Assembly: GCF_004343585.1 (NCBI RefSeq) | Contig: NZ_SLYW01000001.1 | Coordinates: 1,116,001 to 1,180,000, forward strand | Direction: 5' to 3' | Origin: Neorhizobium sp. JUb45 | GTDB lineage: Bacteria > Pseudomonadota > Alphaproteobacteria > Rhizobiales > Rhizobiaceae | Length of the DNA: 64,000 bases | Part shown: piece by piece, positions 54,123 to 62,478 of the stretch | Position numbering within the stretch: position 1 is the stretch's first letter | Layout of the letters: every line of letters begins with the position of its first letter | Notes under the pieces: model-generated | What the model saw: only the letters and a program-made list of their open reading frames with translations | Told to the model about the DNA's origin: nothing | Database searches by the model: none | Made by a program: the position numbers and the translations under genes

Positions 54123-54170
54123 ATGGCTTGCAAACCTGTGGAGCACAGGTTTTGGTGGCGTGCAAGCCAT
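54123..54170. other. Nested hairpin between two minus-strand genes
   Basis: ATGGCTTGCA at the left end pairs with TGCAAGCCAT at the right end. Inside, AAACCTGTG pairs with CACAGGTTT around GAG. It lies just after the stop of the gene ending at 54182 and before the EamA start at 54107. It could be a terminator without a T run or an RNA element in the leader of the transporter gene. Confidence 0.5.
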
Positions 54171-54181
54171 GGCGCGCGGGA

Positions 54182-55105
54182 TCAGGTCGGGCCTATCCCC
54201 GCTTTCTCGCAGGCGAACTGTATGGCATCGGAAACGGCTGCGAATTTCTGCGCCTGCCAGTGGTAATAATCCTGCACCAGGATCGGCGAGATCCAGCATT
54301 CGCCGCGATTGGTGCTGCCCTGCCAGCCGATCAGCCCCTGCGCCTTGGCACGCGAAAACAGTCGAACCGCATGGGTCGTCGAAACGAGATAACGTTTGGC
54401 GACTTCCGTGGCAGAGATGCTGCCAATCCAGATCGGATCCGAACCAAGTTCGCCACGGGGAACGCGGGCGACAAGATCGTGGATGACGCTGCTGCCGGAA
54501 TCGGACTTGGTGAAGCCTGCGATGGTTCCCGGCGGGTTGCGCCAGTTCTGGTTATGCAGGAGCAGGCGGGCGAAGCGAGGCTGTGCAAGGTGCAGCAGGC
54601 GCGGGTGGGCCGCCAGCAAGGCTGCCCTGTTGCCGCCGTCCATGCAGTCGAGCCCACGCGCATGCGTATCGAAATAGAATCGGATCAGCTGTTCTGTATC
54701 GACCGTGGCACGAAATGCGCGGCTGCGGCGATCACCCTCATCGACGGGTTCGACGAAATTATAGTGCCGCATCTCGACGAGGAAGGCGAGAACGGTATTC
54801 TTGCTGGCCGCCGGCGTGTTTTCGAAAAAACGCAGGAGATTTGTTGCCGTCACCCCCGGCTTGGAAGGATCGAGCGTGTGCTCGAGATGCAGCGCCATCG
54901 CGGCATGGCTGAGCATGAAACGCTGGATATCGGCGACATAACGAACACGCTTGGGCAGCAGGCGATGTGCTTCCAGCAGTTCGATGGCCGTCAGGTGTTG
55001 TCCGTCGCGAAAATGCGGCAGGGCAACGAGTTCATGGGCTTCGTAGGCGCGGGGCGCCTCACTTGAAAAACCATTCTGGGCAGGCACGGCGCAAATGGCT
55101 GGCAT
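54182..55105 (-). CDS. Putative regulator with two winged-helix-like segments
   Basis: The 307-residue soluble protein has two stretches that look like winged helices: residues about 95-150 (TATNLLRFFENTPAASKNTVLAFL, key part FENTPAASKNTV, followed by a strand-turn-strand with RSRAFRAT) and about 235-285 (ISATEVAKRYLVSTTHAVRLF, then GECWIS). Between them lies a helical region. I do not recognise the family. ATG 55105 has GGGAG upstream, and the frame from 55204 adds residues without support. It may control the EamA gene downstream. Confidence 0.65.
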   Translation of the reverse strand: MPAICAVPAQNGFSSEAPRAYEAHELVALPHFRDGQHLTAIELLEAHRLLPKRVRYVADIQRFMLSHAAMALHLEHTLDPSKPGVTATNLLRFFENTPAASKNTVLAFLVEMRHYNFVEPVDEGDRRSRAFRATVDTEQLIRFYFDTHARGLDCMDGGNRAALLAAHPRLLHLAQPRFARLLLHNQNWRNPPGTIAGFTKSDSGSSVIHDLVARVPRGELGSDPIWIGSISATEVAKRYLVSTTHAVRLFSRAKAQGLIGWQGSTNRGECWISPILVQDYYHWQAQKFAAVSDAIQFACEKAGIGPT

Positions 55106-55245
55106 GACACTCCCGGGCGATAATCGTTCCTGCCGTCTTCCAAAATGCTGCCGGCAAGGTTGCAGCTTTGGGACATTGCTATCAGCATTCACTGACAGCA
55201 TCACGGCAATATCGTGAAACCTGTCCCGACGCAGAATAGAACATT

Positions 55246-55283
55246 AAAAAACCCCGTCAAACCAAATGGCTTGCGGGGGTTTC
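55246..55283 (-). terminator. Terminator of tRNA-Leu
   Basis: On the minus strand AAACCCCCGC can pair with the GACGGGGTTT that follows a 20-base loop; the stem ends in TTTTTT. It begins 8 bp after the tRNA. Confidence 0.85.
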
Positions 55284-55290
55284 TTAATTT

Positions 55291-55375
55291 TGGTGCGGTC
55301 GAGAAGACTCGAACTTCCACGGGTTGCCCCACAGCGACCTCAACGCTGCGCGTCTACCAATTCCGCCACGACCGC
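55291..55375 (-). tRNA. tRNA-Leu (anticodon GAG)
   Basis: Read on the minus strand, 85 bases form a class II tRNA. GCGGTCG pairs with CGACCGC, the D arm is GGCGGAATTGGTAGACGC, and the anticodon stem CAGCG/CGCTG carries the loop TTGAGGT with anticodon GAG. A long variable arm (TGGGGCAACCC) and the T arm GTTCGAGTC follow. CCA is encoded. The anticodon reads CUC and CUU, which with the class II shape gives leucine. Confidence 0.97.
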
Positions 55376-55564
55376 ATCGTGGTAGAGCCGAACTTGTCCG
55401 GCGAGGGAGCATTTAGCAAAAGGATTTTGCGGGCACAAGAGGACCGTGACAGATTTTTGAAGATAAAATCGGTCTGTGAATTCCTATATAGAGATGGTAG
55501 GGCAAAAGTCCCGCATTTGCAGGGCTTCTGGCTGCCAAGGCCTCGAAAAATATGGATAAAAAAT

Positions 55565-56305
55565 ATGTCGACGCGCACCGATCTTGATGTTTCGATGTTT
55601 CCACAGGCCGGTTTTCCACCGATCCGCTGGCGAATCTCGGACTGTCCCATCGGCTACGAGGATGCCGTAGCCGAAATGGAGCGCGAGGTGGCGGCGATTG
55701 CGGAGGGAAAAGCCGACGAACTCGTCTGGCTGCTGGAGCATCCGCCGCTTTATACGGCCGGTACCAGCGCCAATGCGGCCGACCTGATCGAGCCCAATCG
55801 CTTCCCGGTGTTTTCCACAGGGCGCGGTGGTGAATACACCTATCATGGGCCGGGACAGCGTGTTGCCTATGTGATGCTAGACCTGAAACGTCGCCGACCG
55901 GATGTGCGTGCCTATGTGGCGGCACTGGAAGAGGTGATCATCCGCACGCTCGATTCGATGAATGTGCGCGGAGAGCGGCGCGAGGATCGAGTCGGTGTGT
56001 GGGTGAAGCGCCCTGAAAAGCCGCTTCTGTTCGATGGCAGCATGGCGGAAGACAAGATTGCCGCTTTTGGCATCCGGCTGCGTCGCTGGGTGAGTTTCCA
56101 TGGGCTGGCTCTGAACGTGGAGCCGGATCTTTCCCATTTCGAGGGGATCGTGCCCTGCGGCATCAGCGGTTATGGCGTGACGAGCCTCGTCGATCTCGGC
56201 CTGCCGGTGATGATGACGGACGTGGATATCCGTCTGCGCGAGGCTTTCGAGAGTGTTTTCGGGGCGACGATGTCGGAGACGCTGCTGCAGGTGGAGCCGT
56301 CGTAA
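55565..56305 (+). CDS. lipB: Octanoyl-[acyl carrier protein]:protein octanoyltransferase
   Basis: LipB moves octanoate from ACP to lipoyl domains such as GcvH, the first step of lipoate synthesis. The 246-residue enzyme has [42 protein letters not shown] in parts ([13 protein letters not shown]), the catalytic Lys in [18 protein letters not shown], and the catalytic Cys in [16 protein letters not shown] 55565 is chosen because the longer frame from 55214 would run antisense through tRNA-Leu. It stands alone. Confidence 0.95.
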   Translation: MSTRTDLDVSMFPQAGFPPIRWRISDCPIGYEDAVAEMEREVAAIAEGKADELVWLLEHPPLYTAGTSANAADLIEPNRFPVFSTGRGGEYTYHGPGQRVAYVMLDLKRRRPDVRAYVAALEEVIIRTLDSMNVRGERREDRVGVWVKRPEKPLLFDGSMAEDKIAAFGIRLRRWVSFHGLALNVEPDLSHFEGIVPCGISGYGVTSLVDLGLPVMMTDVDIRLREAFESVFGATMSETLLQVEPS

Positions 56306-56338
56306 GGTGTTTCGGCCCGGATAACCGGGCCGAACAGT

Positions 56339-57094
56339 TCAGAGTGTCTGTGCTGCGTTGATCGACGAAACGAACCGCTTCGTGCGCTCATGGGTGGGTG
56401 CGCGAAAAACCTGTTCGGCATTGCCGGTTTCGACCACCAGGCCAGCTTCCAGAAACACCACGAGATTGGCGACCTGTGAGGCAAGCCGCAGGTCATGCGT
56501 TGCCATGACCATGGTCGTGCCTTCCTTCGCCAGCGTGCCCAGCACGTCGACGACTTCCGCAGACAGTTCCGGGTCGAGCGCAGACGTAGGTTCGTCGCAG
56601 AGCAGAACCTTTGGCGATGGTGCAAGGGCTCGGGCAATCGCGACGCGCTGCTGCTGGCCGCCGGAGAGGTTGGCCGGCCAGGCATCGGCCTTGTGGGCCA
56701 TGCCGACCTTGGTCAGCAGTTCCATGGCGCGGGCCTTGGCCTTTTCGCGCGACCATTTCTGCACGACGAGCAGGCCTTCCATGACATTCTCGATCGCCGT
56801 GCGATGCGGGAAGAGCTGAAAATTTTGAAACACCATGCCGGTCTGGCTGCGCAGTTTCTGGATCGATGACCATGCGGCCTTTTTGCCGGGCGCAAATGTG
56901 GCGGTGTCGTCGCCGATGCGCACGGTGCCGGCTGTGGGCTGTTCCAGAAGGTTGATGCAGCGGAGTAGGGTGCTCTTGCCGCCGCCAGAAGGGCCGACAA
57001 GCGCCGTGACGCTGCCTTCCGGGAAGGACAGCGAAATATCCTTGAGGATGACGGCGTCGCCGAACTTCTTTTCGATATGGGAAAGCTCGATCAT
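56339..57094 (-). CDS. Polar amino-acid ABC transporter, ATP-binding protein
   Basis: The 251-residue ATPase has Walker A (GPSGGGKST), Q loop (GMVFQNFQLFPH), signature (LSGGQQQRVAIARAL), Walker B (VLLCDEPTSALDPE) and switch His (ATHDLRLA). The GMVFQNFQLFPHRTAIENV pattern is typical of the GlnQ/TcyC polar amino-acid group. It overlaps the permease gene by four bases. Together with the binding protein 57865-58638 it forms a complete importer; cystine, glutamine or arginine type cannot be decided. Confidence 0.95.
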   Translation of the reverse strand: MIELSHIEKKFGDAVILKDISLSFPEGSVTALVGPSGGGKSTLLRCINLLEQPTAGTVRIGDDTATFAPGKKAAWSSIQKLRSQTGMVFQNFQLFPHRTAIENVMEGLLVVQKWSREKAKARAMELLTKVGMAHKADAWPANLSGGQQQRVAIARALAPSPKVLLCDEPTSALDPELSAEVVDVLGTLAKEGTTMVMATHDLRLASQVANLVVFLEAGLVVETGNAEQVFRAPTHERTKRFVSSINAAQTL

Positions 57095-57771
57095 CGGTTG
57101 GCCTCCAGCATGCCGCCATACCGGGCGAAACGGACTTCCAGTCGCGATTGCAGGTGGGAGAGGACGGAACTCAGGGCGAGGTAGATAATGGCGGCCTCGA
57201 TATAAAGGATCAGCGGCTCATAGGTGGTGGCGACGATGCGCTGTGCCGACTGAAACAGTTCCGGCACGGTGATGGCAGCGGCGAGTGATGTGTCCTTCAC
57301 CAGCGAAATAAAAGTGTTCGACAGCGGCGGCACCGAGACACGGCCGGCCTGCGGCAGGATGGTGCGGCGCATGGCCTGTGACCAGTTCATGCCGGTCGAA
57401 TAGGCGGCTTCCCACTGGCCCTTGGGCACGGAAGAGATCGCAGCGCGAATGATTTCCGACGTATAGGCGCCGACATTGAGCGTGAAGCCGATCAGGGCTG
57501 CCGGGAAGGCATCGAGAAGAATACCGATGCTGGGCAGGCCATAGAAGATCACGAACAACTGCACCAGCAGTGGCGTGCCACGGATGATCCACACATAGAA
57601 ACGGGCGATCGCAGCGACCGGCATCGGCCCGAACAGGCGGGCGACGGCTGTCAGCAGGCCGAGCGCAAGGCCAAAAGTGAAGGACAGGAGTGTCAGCGGG
57701 ATGGTGAATTTGACGCCGGCCCAGAGCAGGGTGGGCAGCGAATCCATCATCAGTTGAAGCCAGTGCGGCAC
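57091..57771 (-). CDS. Polar amino-acid ABC transporter permease
   Basis: The 226-residue permease has five membrane spans of the HisM/GlnP family. The EAA loop that meets the ATPase is GAYTSEIIRAAISSVPKGQWEAAYSTGMN (key part EIIRAAISSVPKGQWEAA). RGTPLLVQLFVIFYGLP is another family string. It follows the binding-protein gene after a terminator-like hairpin, which may lower its expression relative to the binding protein, and is coupled to the ATPase by a four-base overlap. Confidence 0.95.
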   Translation of the reverse strand: MPHWLQLMMDSLPTLLWAGVKFTIPLTLLSFTFGLALGLLTAVARLFGPMPVAAIARFYVWIIRGTPLLVQLFVIFYGLPSIGILLDAFPAALIGFTLNVGAYTSEIIRAAISSVPKGQWEAAYSTGMNWSQAMRRTILPQAGRVSVPPLSNTFISLVKDTSLAAAITVPELFQSAQRIVATTYEPLILYIEAAIIYLALSSVLSHLQSRLEVRFARYGGMLEANR

Positions 57772-57782
57772 AGCAAAACCTC

Positions 57783-57826
57783 AAAAAATACGACGCCCGA
57801 CGAAAATCGCCGGGCGTGTTTAAAAA
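57783..57826 (-). terminator. Intra-operon terminator between binding protein and permease genes
   Basis: On the minus strand CGCCCGGCGA pairs with TCGTCGGGCG around TTTT and is followed by TATTTTTT. It stands 39 bp after the binding-protein stop and ahead of the permease gene, so it likely trims transcription to give excess binding protein. Confidence 0.8.
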
Positions 57827-57864
57827 ACGATAATGACGTAATTTCGCTCAGCAGAACAGAGTTC

Positions 57865-58638
57865 TTACTTGGAAACGTCGGCGCCGAAATATTTGTCGGA
57901 GATGGTCTTGTAGGTGCCATCAGCCTTGATGTCGGTGAGCGCCTTGTTGATGGCGGCAACCAGATCGTCGTCACCCTTGCGCACGATGATACCGGAATGA
58001 TCGGCGTCGGCCTTTTCGGCAACGATCTTCACCGGCGCGTCAGGCTGCTTCTTCTTGAAGTCGAGGAAGGACAGGCTGTCGTTGACAGTGGCATCGGCGC
58101 GGCGGGTCAGGACAAGCTGGATCGACTGGTCGAAACCATCGGTGCCGACCAGCTCTGCGCCGGCAGCTTCGGCGAGCTTGCCAAAATTGCTGGTCAGCGA
58201 CTGGGCCGACTTCTTGCCCTTCAGGTCTTCGAACGTCTTGATCTCGGTGTTGTTGTCGCGAACGATCAGCACGGCCTTCGATGCGATATAGGGATCGGAA
58301 AAGGCGTATTTCTGCTTGCGGGCTTCGGTGATGCCGACCTGATTGATGACCGTGTCGTAACGCTTGGCATCGAGGCCGGCGATCAGGCCGTCCCACTTGC
58401 CTTCGACGAACTCGGCCTTGACGCCAAGCTTCTTGGCGACGGCTTCGCCGATCTCGACATCGAAGCCGACCAGCTTGTTGGCGGAATCGTGGAAGGTGAA
58501 GGGCGCGTAGGTGCCTTCTGTGCCGATCTTGATAACGCCTGCGGCCTTGATCTGGTCGAGGTTTTCACCGGCGAGCGACGGAGTGATGGCGACAGCCTGT
58601 AGTACGGCGGCAGCGGCAATGGTTTTCAGCCAGTTCAT
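57865..58638 (-). CDS. Polar amino-acid-binding periplasmic protein
   Basis: The 257-residue solute-binding protein (family 3) has a signal peptide (MNWLKTIAAAAVLQ... TPSLAG), GVIKIGTEGTYAPFTFHD, GFDVEIGEAVAKKLG, and the family signature AELVGTDGFDQSIQLVLTRRADATVND (key part SIQLVLTRRADATVND). The pattern YDTVINQVGITEARKQKYAFS recalls cystine-binding FliY/TcyJ-like proteins, but ligand assignment is not safe. ATG 58638 has GAGG eight bases upstream. Its own hairpin terminator follows. Confidence 0.94.
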   Translation of the reverse strand: MNWLKTIAAAAVLQAVAITPSLAGENLDQIKAAGVIKIGTEGTYAPFTFHDSANKLVGFDVEIGEAVAKKLGVKAEFVEGKWDGLIAGLDAKRYDTVINQVGITEARKQKYAFSDPYIASKAVLIVRDNNTEIKTFEDLKGKKSAQSLTSNFGKLAEAAGAELVGTDGFDQSIQLVLTRRADATVNDSLSFLDFKKKQPDAPVKIVAEKADADHSGIIVRKGDDDLVAAINKALTDIKADGTYKTISDKYFGADVSK

Positions 58639-58840
58639 TTGCATTTCCTCATTCATCATCCGGCCCACTTCGAATTGTTCATGGCGGCCGGGTTGTGTTC
58701 GATGCCGTGTTATCTAGGAAAGCCGTGGCATTTGCAGGAGAGGAAAGAGCCAAAAAATCAGGCAAATGAGAATATTTTGCTCAATGGTGAGGTCTATTGG
58801 AAATCGCTTGAGAAATGCCCTCTCTGCATTCTTTCAAAAG

Positions 58841-58868
58841 AAAAGGGCCGCCCTTGCGGACGACCCTT
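58841..58868 (-). terminator. Rho-independent terminator of secDF
   Basis: On the minus strand GGGTCGTCCGC and its partner GGGCGGCCC pair with two mismatches around CAA, followed by TTTTCTTTT, 27 bp after the secDF stop. Confidence 0.88.
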
Positions 58869-58894
58869 CAGTTCAAATGTTCTTTTCGTCGGCC

Positions 58895-61438
58895 TTACGG
58901 CTTGGCAGCGATGGCGGCCTTGCCGGTTTCGGTTTCTTCGGCGTCGTCGGCGATCATCGCCTTGCCGTGGCGCTTGCGCCAGTCGCCAAGGAAAAGAAGG
59001 ATCGGAGCGGCGATAAAGACCGAAGACAGGGCTGCAACGGCAATGCCGAACACCATCGGGATGGCGAAGCTGGAGACGGCGCTGCCGCCCCAGATGGCCA
59101 TCGGCAGCAGCGACAGGAAGGCCGTTGCCGAGGTGTAGAGGCTGCGTGCCAGCGTTTCGTTGATCGAGCGGTCGATCAGGTCACGCAACGGCATCTTCTT
59201 GTAGAGGCGCATGTTTTCACGCATGCGGTCATAAACCACGACCTTGTCGTTGACCGAATAACCGACCAGCGTCAGCACGGCAGCGATGGCCGTCAGGTTG
59301 AAGTCGAGGCCGGTGATCGCGAAGAAACCGACCGTCTTGGTGACGTCGAGGATCAGCGTGATCATGGCGCCGACCGCGAACGGCCATTCGAACCGTGCCC
59401 AGATGTAGATCGTCATGGCGATGGCGGCGAGCGCCAGCGACAGGAAGCCGGCAATCGCAAGCTCGCCCGACACTTTTGGTCCAACGACTTCGGTACGCTC
59501 CACCTTGGCGGTGGCATCGATCTTCACGACTTCGGCCTTCAGGGCTTCGACGGCATTGGTCTGGGCCTGTTCGCCACCTTCCTGACGCTCGACGCGCACG
59601 AGGATGTGGTTGTTGCTGCCGAATTCCTGCAGCGCCACTTCACCGAATCCGAGACCGTTGAGGCCCGAGCGGAAGGCCGCGAGATCGGCTTCGTTCTGGG
59701 TTACGACTTCCATCTGGATGCCGCCCTGGAAATCGACGCCGTAGTTGAGACCAGGCTTGAAGAACAGCACGACCGAGGCGATCGACAGGATGATCGACAG
59801 GCCGATACCGACAAAACGACCCTTCATGAAGGCGATATTGGTGCCATCCGGAACGAGGTTGATCGGCAGAAGCGGCTTGATGTCGATCTTCTTCAGCTTC
59901 TTGCGGGCAGTGATGGCGATCATCAGAACGCGCACGACGGAAACCGCGGTGAACATCGAGATGACGATACCGAGGCCCATGGTGACGGCAAACCCGCGAA
60001 CCGGGCCGGAGCCGAACCAGAAGAGCAGAACGGTGGCGATCAGCGCCGTGACGTTACTGTCGACGATGGTCGAATAGGCGCGGGCAAAACCGGCGTCGAT
60101 GGCGGCAAAGACAGTCTTGCCCTTGCGGGTTTCTTCCTTGATGCGCTCGTTGATGAGAACGTTGGCGTCAACCGCCAGACCGATGCCGAGCACGATACCG
60201 GCAATGCCGGGCAGTGTCAGCGTGGAGCCGATTAGTGTCAGGCCTGCGAAGGTGAGGATGACGTTGATCATCAGGGCAAAATTGGCGAGCAGGCCCCAGC
60301 TTCCGTAGAGGAAGAAGATGAAGGCGACGACGGCACCGAAACCGATCAGGCCGGTGAAGATACCCATTTCGATGGCGTCAGAACCGAGGTCGGCGCCGAC
60401 GGTGCGTTCTTCGATGACGGTCAGCTTGGCCGGCAGGGAGCCTGCGCGCAGCAGGGCGCTGAGCGTGTTGGCTTCCTGAACTGAGAAGCTGCCGGAGATC
60501 TGGCCCTGGCCGCCGGTGATCGGCGTCTGGATGACCGGAGCGCTCAGCACCTTGTTGTCGAGGACGATGGCAAAAGGCTTGCCGACATTCTGCTGGGTGA
60601 TCTGCGCGAAGCGGGCGGCACCCGAACTGTCGAAGCGGAAGGAAACGATCGGACGCTGGCTCTGCTGCTCGAAGGCGGCGCGGGCATCTGTCAGATGGTC
60701 ACCCGACAGTTCGACGCGATCGAGAACCGGGTACTGCTGGCCCTGTTCGTCCGGGATCATGGTGACGCCGGGTTCGCCCTGGTTGCCGAGAAGGTGGAAG
60801 CTCATCTTGGCGGTGGAGCCGAGCAACTGGCGCAGACGCGACGGATCCTGTTCGCCCGGAAGCTGGACGAGAACGCGGTCAGAACCGACGCGCTGGATCG
60901 TCGGTTCGGCAACGCCGACCTGGTCGACACGCTGGCGGATGATTTCCAGGCTCTGCTCGACGGCATTGGTGATGTACTGGTTGATGCCGGCATCTGTGTA
61001 GTTGAGCGTGATCGTGTTGTCGCGCGGGGTGGCGACGTTGAGATCGCTCTGGCCGATGGCGGTGGCGAGGCTGACCGGGTTGGACAGCGTGCGCAGCTGG
61101 GTGACAGCCTGGTCACGCTGGGCGGGATCGCGCAGCGTTACCGTGATGCTGTCGCCGGTGCGGCGGATCGTGGTCGTTTCGATGCGCTGGTCGCGCAGAA
61201 CGCGGCGGCTATCCTGGGTCAGGCTTTGCAGACGCTCATTAATCAGGTCGGCGCGATCGACTTCCAGCACGAGGTGGGAGCCACCGCGAAGGTCGAGGCC
61301 GAGGGAAACCTGCGTATGCGGCAGCCATGACGGCATGCGCGCCAGCATGGATGGCGAAAGAATGTTGGGCAACGCCACCAGCGTGCCGATTAAAATGATG
61401 ACGATATAGGTCGCCACCAGCCAGCGGGAATTTCTCAT
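58895..61438 (-). CDS. secDF: Fused protein-export membrane protein SecDF
   Basis: SecDF pulls exported proteins through the Sec channel using the proton gradient. The 847-residue chain joins SecD (about residues 1-510) and SecF (about 525-847), each with six membrane spans and a large periplasmic loop. QVSLGLDLRGGSHLVLEVD (key part GLDLRGGSHL) opens SecD, GLAVDANVLINERI is the SecD D5 motif, and GLNYGVDFQGGIQMEV opens SecF, with GYSVNDKVVVYDR. The fused form is common in alphaproteobacteria. ATG 61438. Confidence 0.97.
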   Translation of the reverse strand: MRNSRWLVATYIVIILIGTLVALPNILSPSMLARMPSWLPHTQVSLGLDLRGGSHLVLEVDRADLINERLQSLTQDSRRVLRDQRIETTTIRRTGDSITVTLRDPAQRDQAVTQLRTLSNPVSLATAIGQSDLNVATPRDNTITLNYTDAGINQYITNAVEQSLEIIRQRVDQVGVAEPTIQRVGSDRVLVQLPGEQDPSRLRQLLGSTAKMSFHLLGNQGEPGVTMIPDEQGQQYPVLDRVELSGDHLTDARAAFEQQSQRPIVSFRFDSSGAARFAQITQQNVGKPFAIVLDNKVLSAPVIQTPITGGQGQISGSFSVQEANTLSALLRAGSLPAKLTVIEERTVGADLGSDAIEMGIFTGLIGFGAVVAFIFFLYGSWGLLANFALMINVILTFAGLTLIGSTLTLPGIAGIVLGIGLAVDANVLINERIKEETRKGKTVFAAIDAGFARAYSTIVDSNVTALIATVLLFWFGSGPVRGFAVTMGLGIVISMFTAVSVVRVLMIAITARKKLKKIDIKPLLPINLVPDGTNIAFMKGRFVGIGLSIILSIASVVLFFKPGLNYGVDFQGGIQMEVVTQNEADLAAFRSGLNGLGFGEVALQEFGSNNHILVRVERQEGGEQAQTNAVEALKAEVVKIDATAKVERTEVVGPKVSGELAIAGFLSLALAAIAMTIYIWARFEWPFAVGAMITLILDVTKTVGFFAITGLDFNLTAIAAVLTLVGYSVNDKVVVYDRMRENMRLYKKMPLRDLIDRSINETLARSLYTSATAFLSLLPMAIWGGSAVSSFAIPMVFGIAVAALSSVFIAAPILLFLGDWRKRHGKAMIADDAEETETGKAAIAAKP

Positions 61439-61516
61439 GGATATGGTCCTGTTGCGCGCAAGGCACCAAGGGTGCCGTCAGGAAGCGCTGTTTTCATTTC
61501 GCGAGCGATAAGGGCG

Positions 61517-61921
61517 TCACGAAAGGCGAGGCGGGCCGCGCGCAAGGGCGAGGACCGTAAACTGTGAAAGCTGCTGCTGGCGGGCGGCGATCTTGCCGCG
61601 CCAGGCATCAAACGGGTGGGCGAGTGGGCTGGAGGACGGAAGGATGCCGTCGACCGTGCCCTGCCACGGGGATTGATGTTTTTCCGAAATAGCCGTCGCC
61701 ACCGCCACACGCGGCTGTTCGCGATTGGCGAGCTGCAACGTGTTGTCGCCGCCTTCGCTATCGAACAGCTGGCGGCATTGCTGCAGCATGGAATTGGCTG
61801 TCTGGAAACCCGATCCGGAAAAGGCCGCGATCAGCAGAAAGGCGACAAGCGCCGGCCAGCGCGTCAGAATGGCTAAACCATCCGCGCGAAAGGACCGTGC
61901 AGCCTTTCTCGTCTCGTGCAT
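61517..61921 (-). CDS. Hypothetical membrane-anchored protein
   Basis: The 134-residue frame starts at ATG 61921 with GGAG seven bases upstream. One hydrophobic segment (LVAFLLIAAFSGSGF, residues about 25-40) follows a basic N terminus (RKAARSFRADG), giving an N-in anchor. The rest is polar with Gln-rich stretches (REQPRVAVA, ARQQQLSQF). I recognise no domain. It sits 78 bp upstream of secDF on the same strand and may be co-transcribed. Antisense frames are weaker. Confidence 0.55.
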   Translation of the reverse strand: MHETRKAARSFRADGLAILTRWPALVAFLLIAAFSGSGFQTANSMLQQCRQLFDSEGGDNTLQLANREQPRVAVATAISEKHQSPWQGTVDGILPSSSPLAHPFDAWRGKIAARQQQLSQFTVLALARGPPRLS

Positions 61922-62039
61922 TCAAGCTCCGCTAGCGCTGTAGGGCATCCAGTTGCGGCGACTGTTTAACTTTTGGGTAAAGAAGGGTCAATCGCCAATC
62001 AATCCCGCAGTGCAACGGTTGCGGCATAATACCGTGATC

Positions 62040-62468
62040 TTATGCCGGGCTGGCGTTTGCCAAGGCTGCAAATGCCTTGTGCGAAAACACCGAAAGCGGC
62101 TGCGGCAGATCGGACAGGTCGAACCAGCCCATTTCGGAGAGCTTTTCCGGTTCGGTCAGCTGGGCTTCGCCGGAAAAGTCGCGGGCGACATAGATCATCG
62201 AGATCCAGTGCTGGCGATCGGCGGCGATGATTTCCTCAAGTGTGCAGAGAAAATCGACGGCGCCGATGGAAAGGCCGGTTTCTTCCTCGGCCTCGCGGCG
62301 GGCGGCTTCAGAGGAATGCTCCATCTGATCGACCTTGCCGCCGACGATATTCCAGTGCCCGGCTTCCGGCGCCTTGACGCGCCGGTAAAGCAAAACCCTG
62401 CCGTCGGCGCGCTGAATGATCAGACCGCAGCCGACGCCGGGGAAATTGATGCCGGGGAGTGCCGTCAT
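62040..62468 (-). CDS. Nudix hydrolase
   Basis: The 142-residue enzyme has the complete Nudix box GGKVDQMEHSSEAARREAEEETGL (positions about 43-66; key residues G, E, REAEEE, G), which binds the metal for hydrolysis of nucleoside diphosphates linked to another group. Flanking strands (CGLIIQRADGRVLLYRR) fit the fold. Substrate is unknown. It lies 10 bp downstream of the DEAD-box gene on the same strand, so they probably share a transcript. Confidence 0.92.
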   Translation of the reverse strand: MTALPGINFPGVGCGLIIQRADGRVLLYRRVKAPEAGHWNIVGGKVDQMEHSSEAARREAEEETGLSIGAVDFLCTLEEIIAADRQHWISMIYVARDFSGEAQLTEPEKLSEMGWFDLSDLPQPLSVFSHKAFAALANASPA

Positions 62469-62478
62469 GACAGACGGA

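Noticed and set aside
55291..55375. tRNA-Leu as an integration site for a mobile island
   Set aside because: No integrase gene, no duplicated tRNA 3' end and no phage genes are visible nearby.
55214..55564. N-terminal extension of lipB through the tRNA-Leu locus
   Set aside because: The region holds a complete tRNA and its terminator on the other strand, and LipB proteins start near the ATG at 55565.
58766..60235. Long + strand open frame opposite secDF
   Set aside because: It is an antisense shadow, with low-complexity charged translation and no domain.
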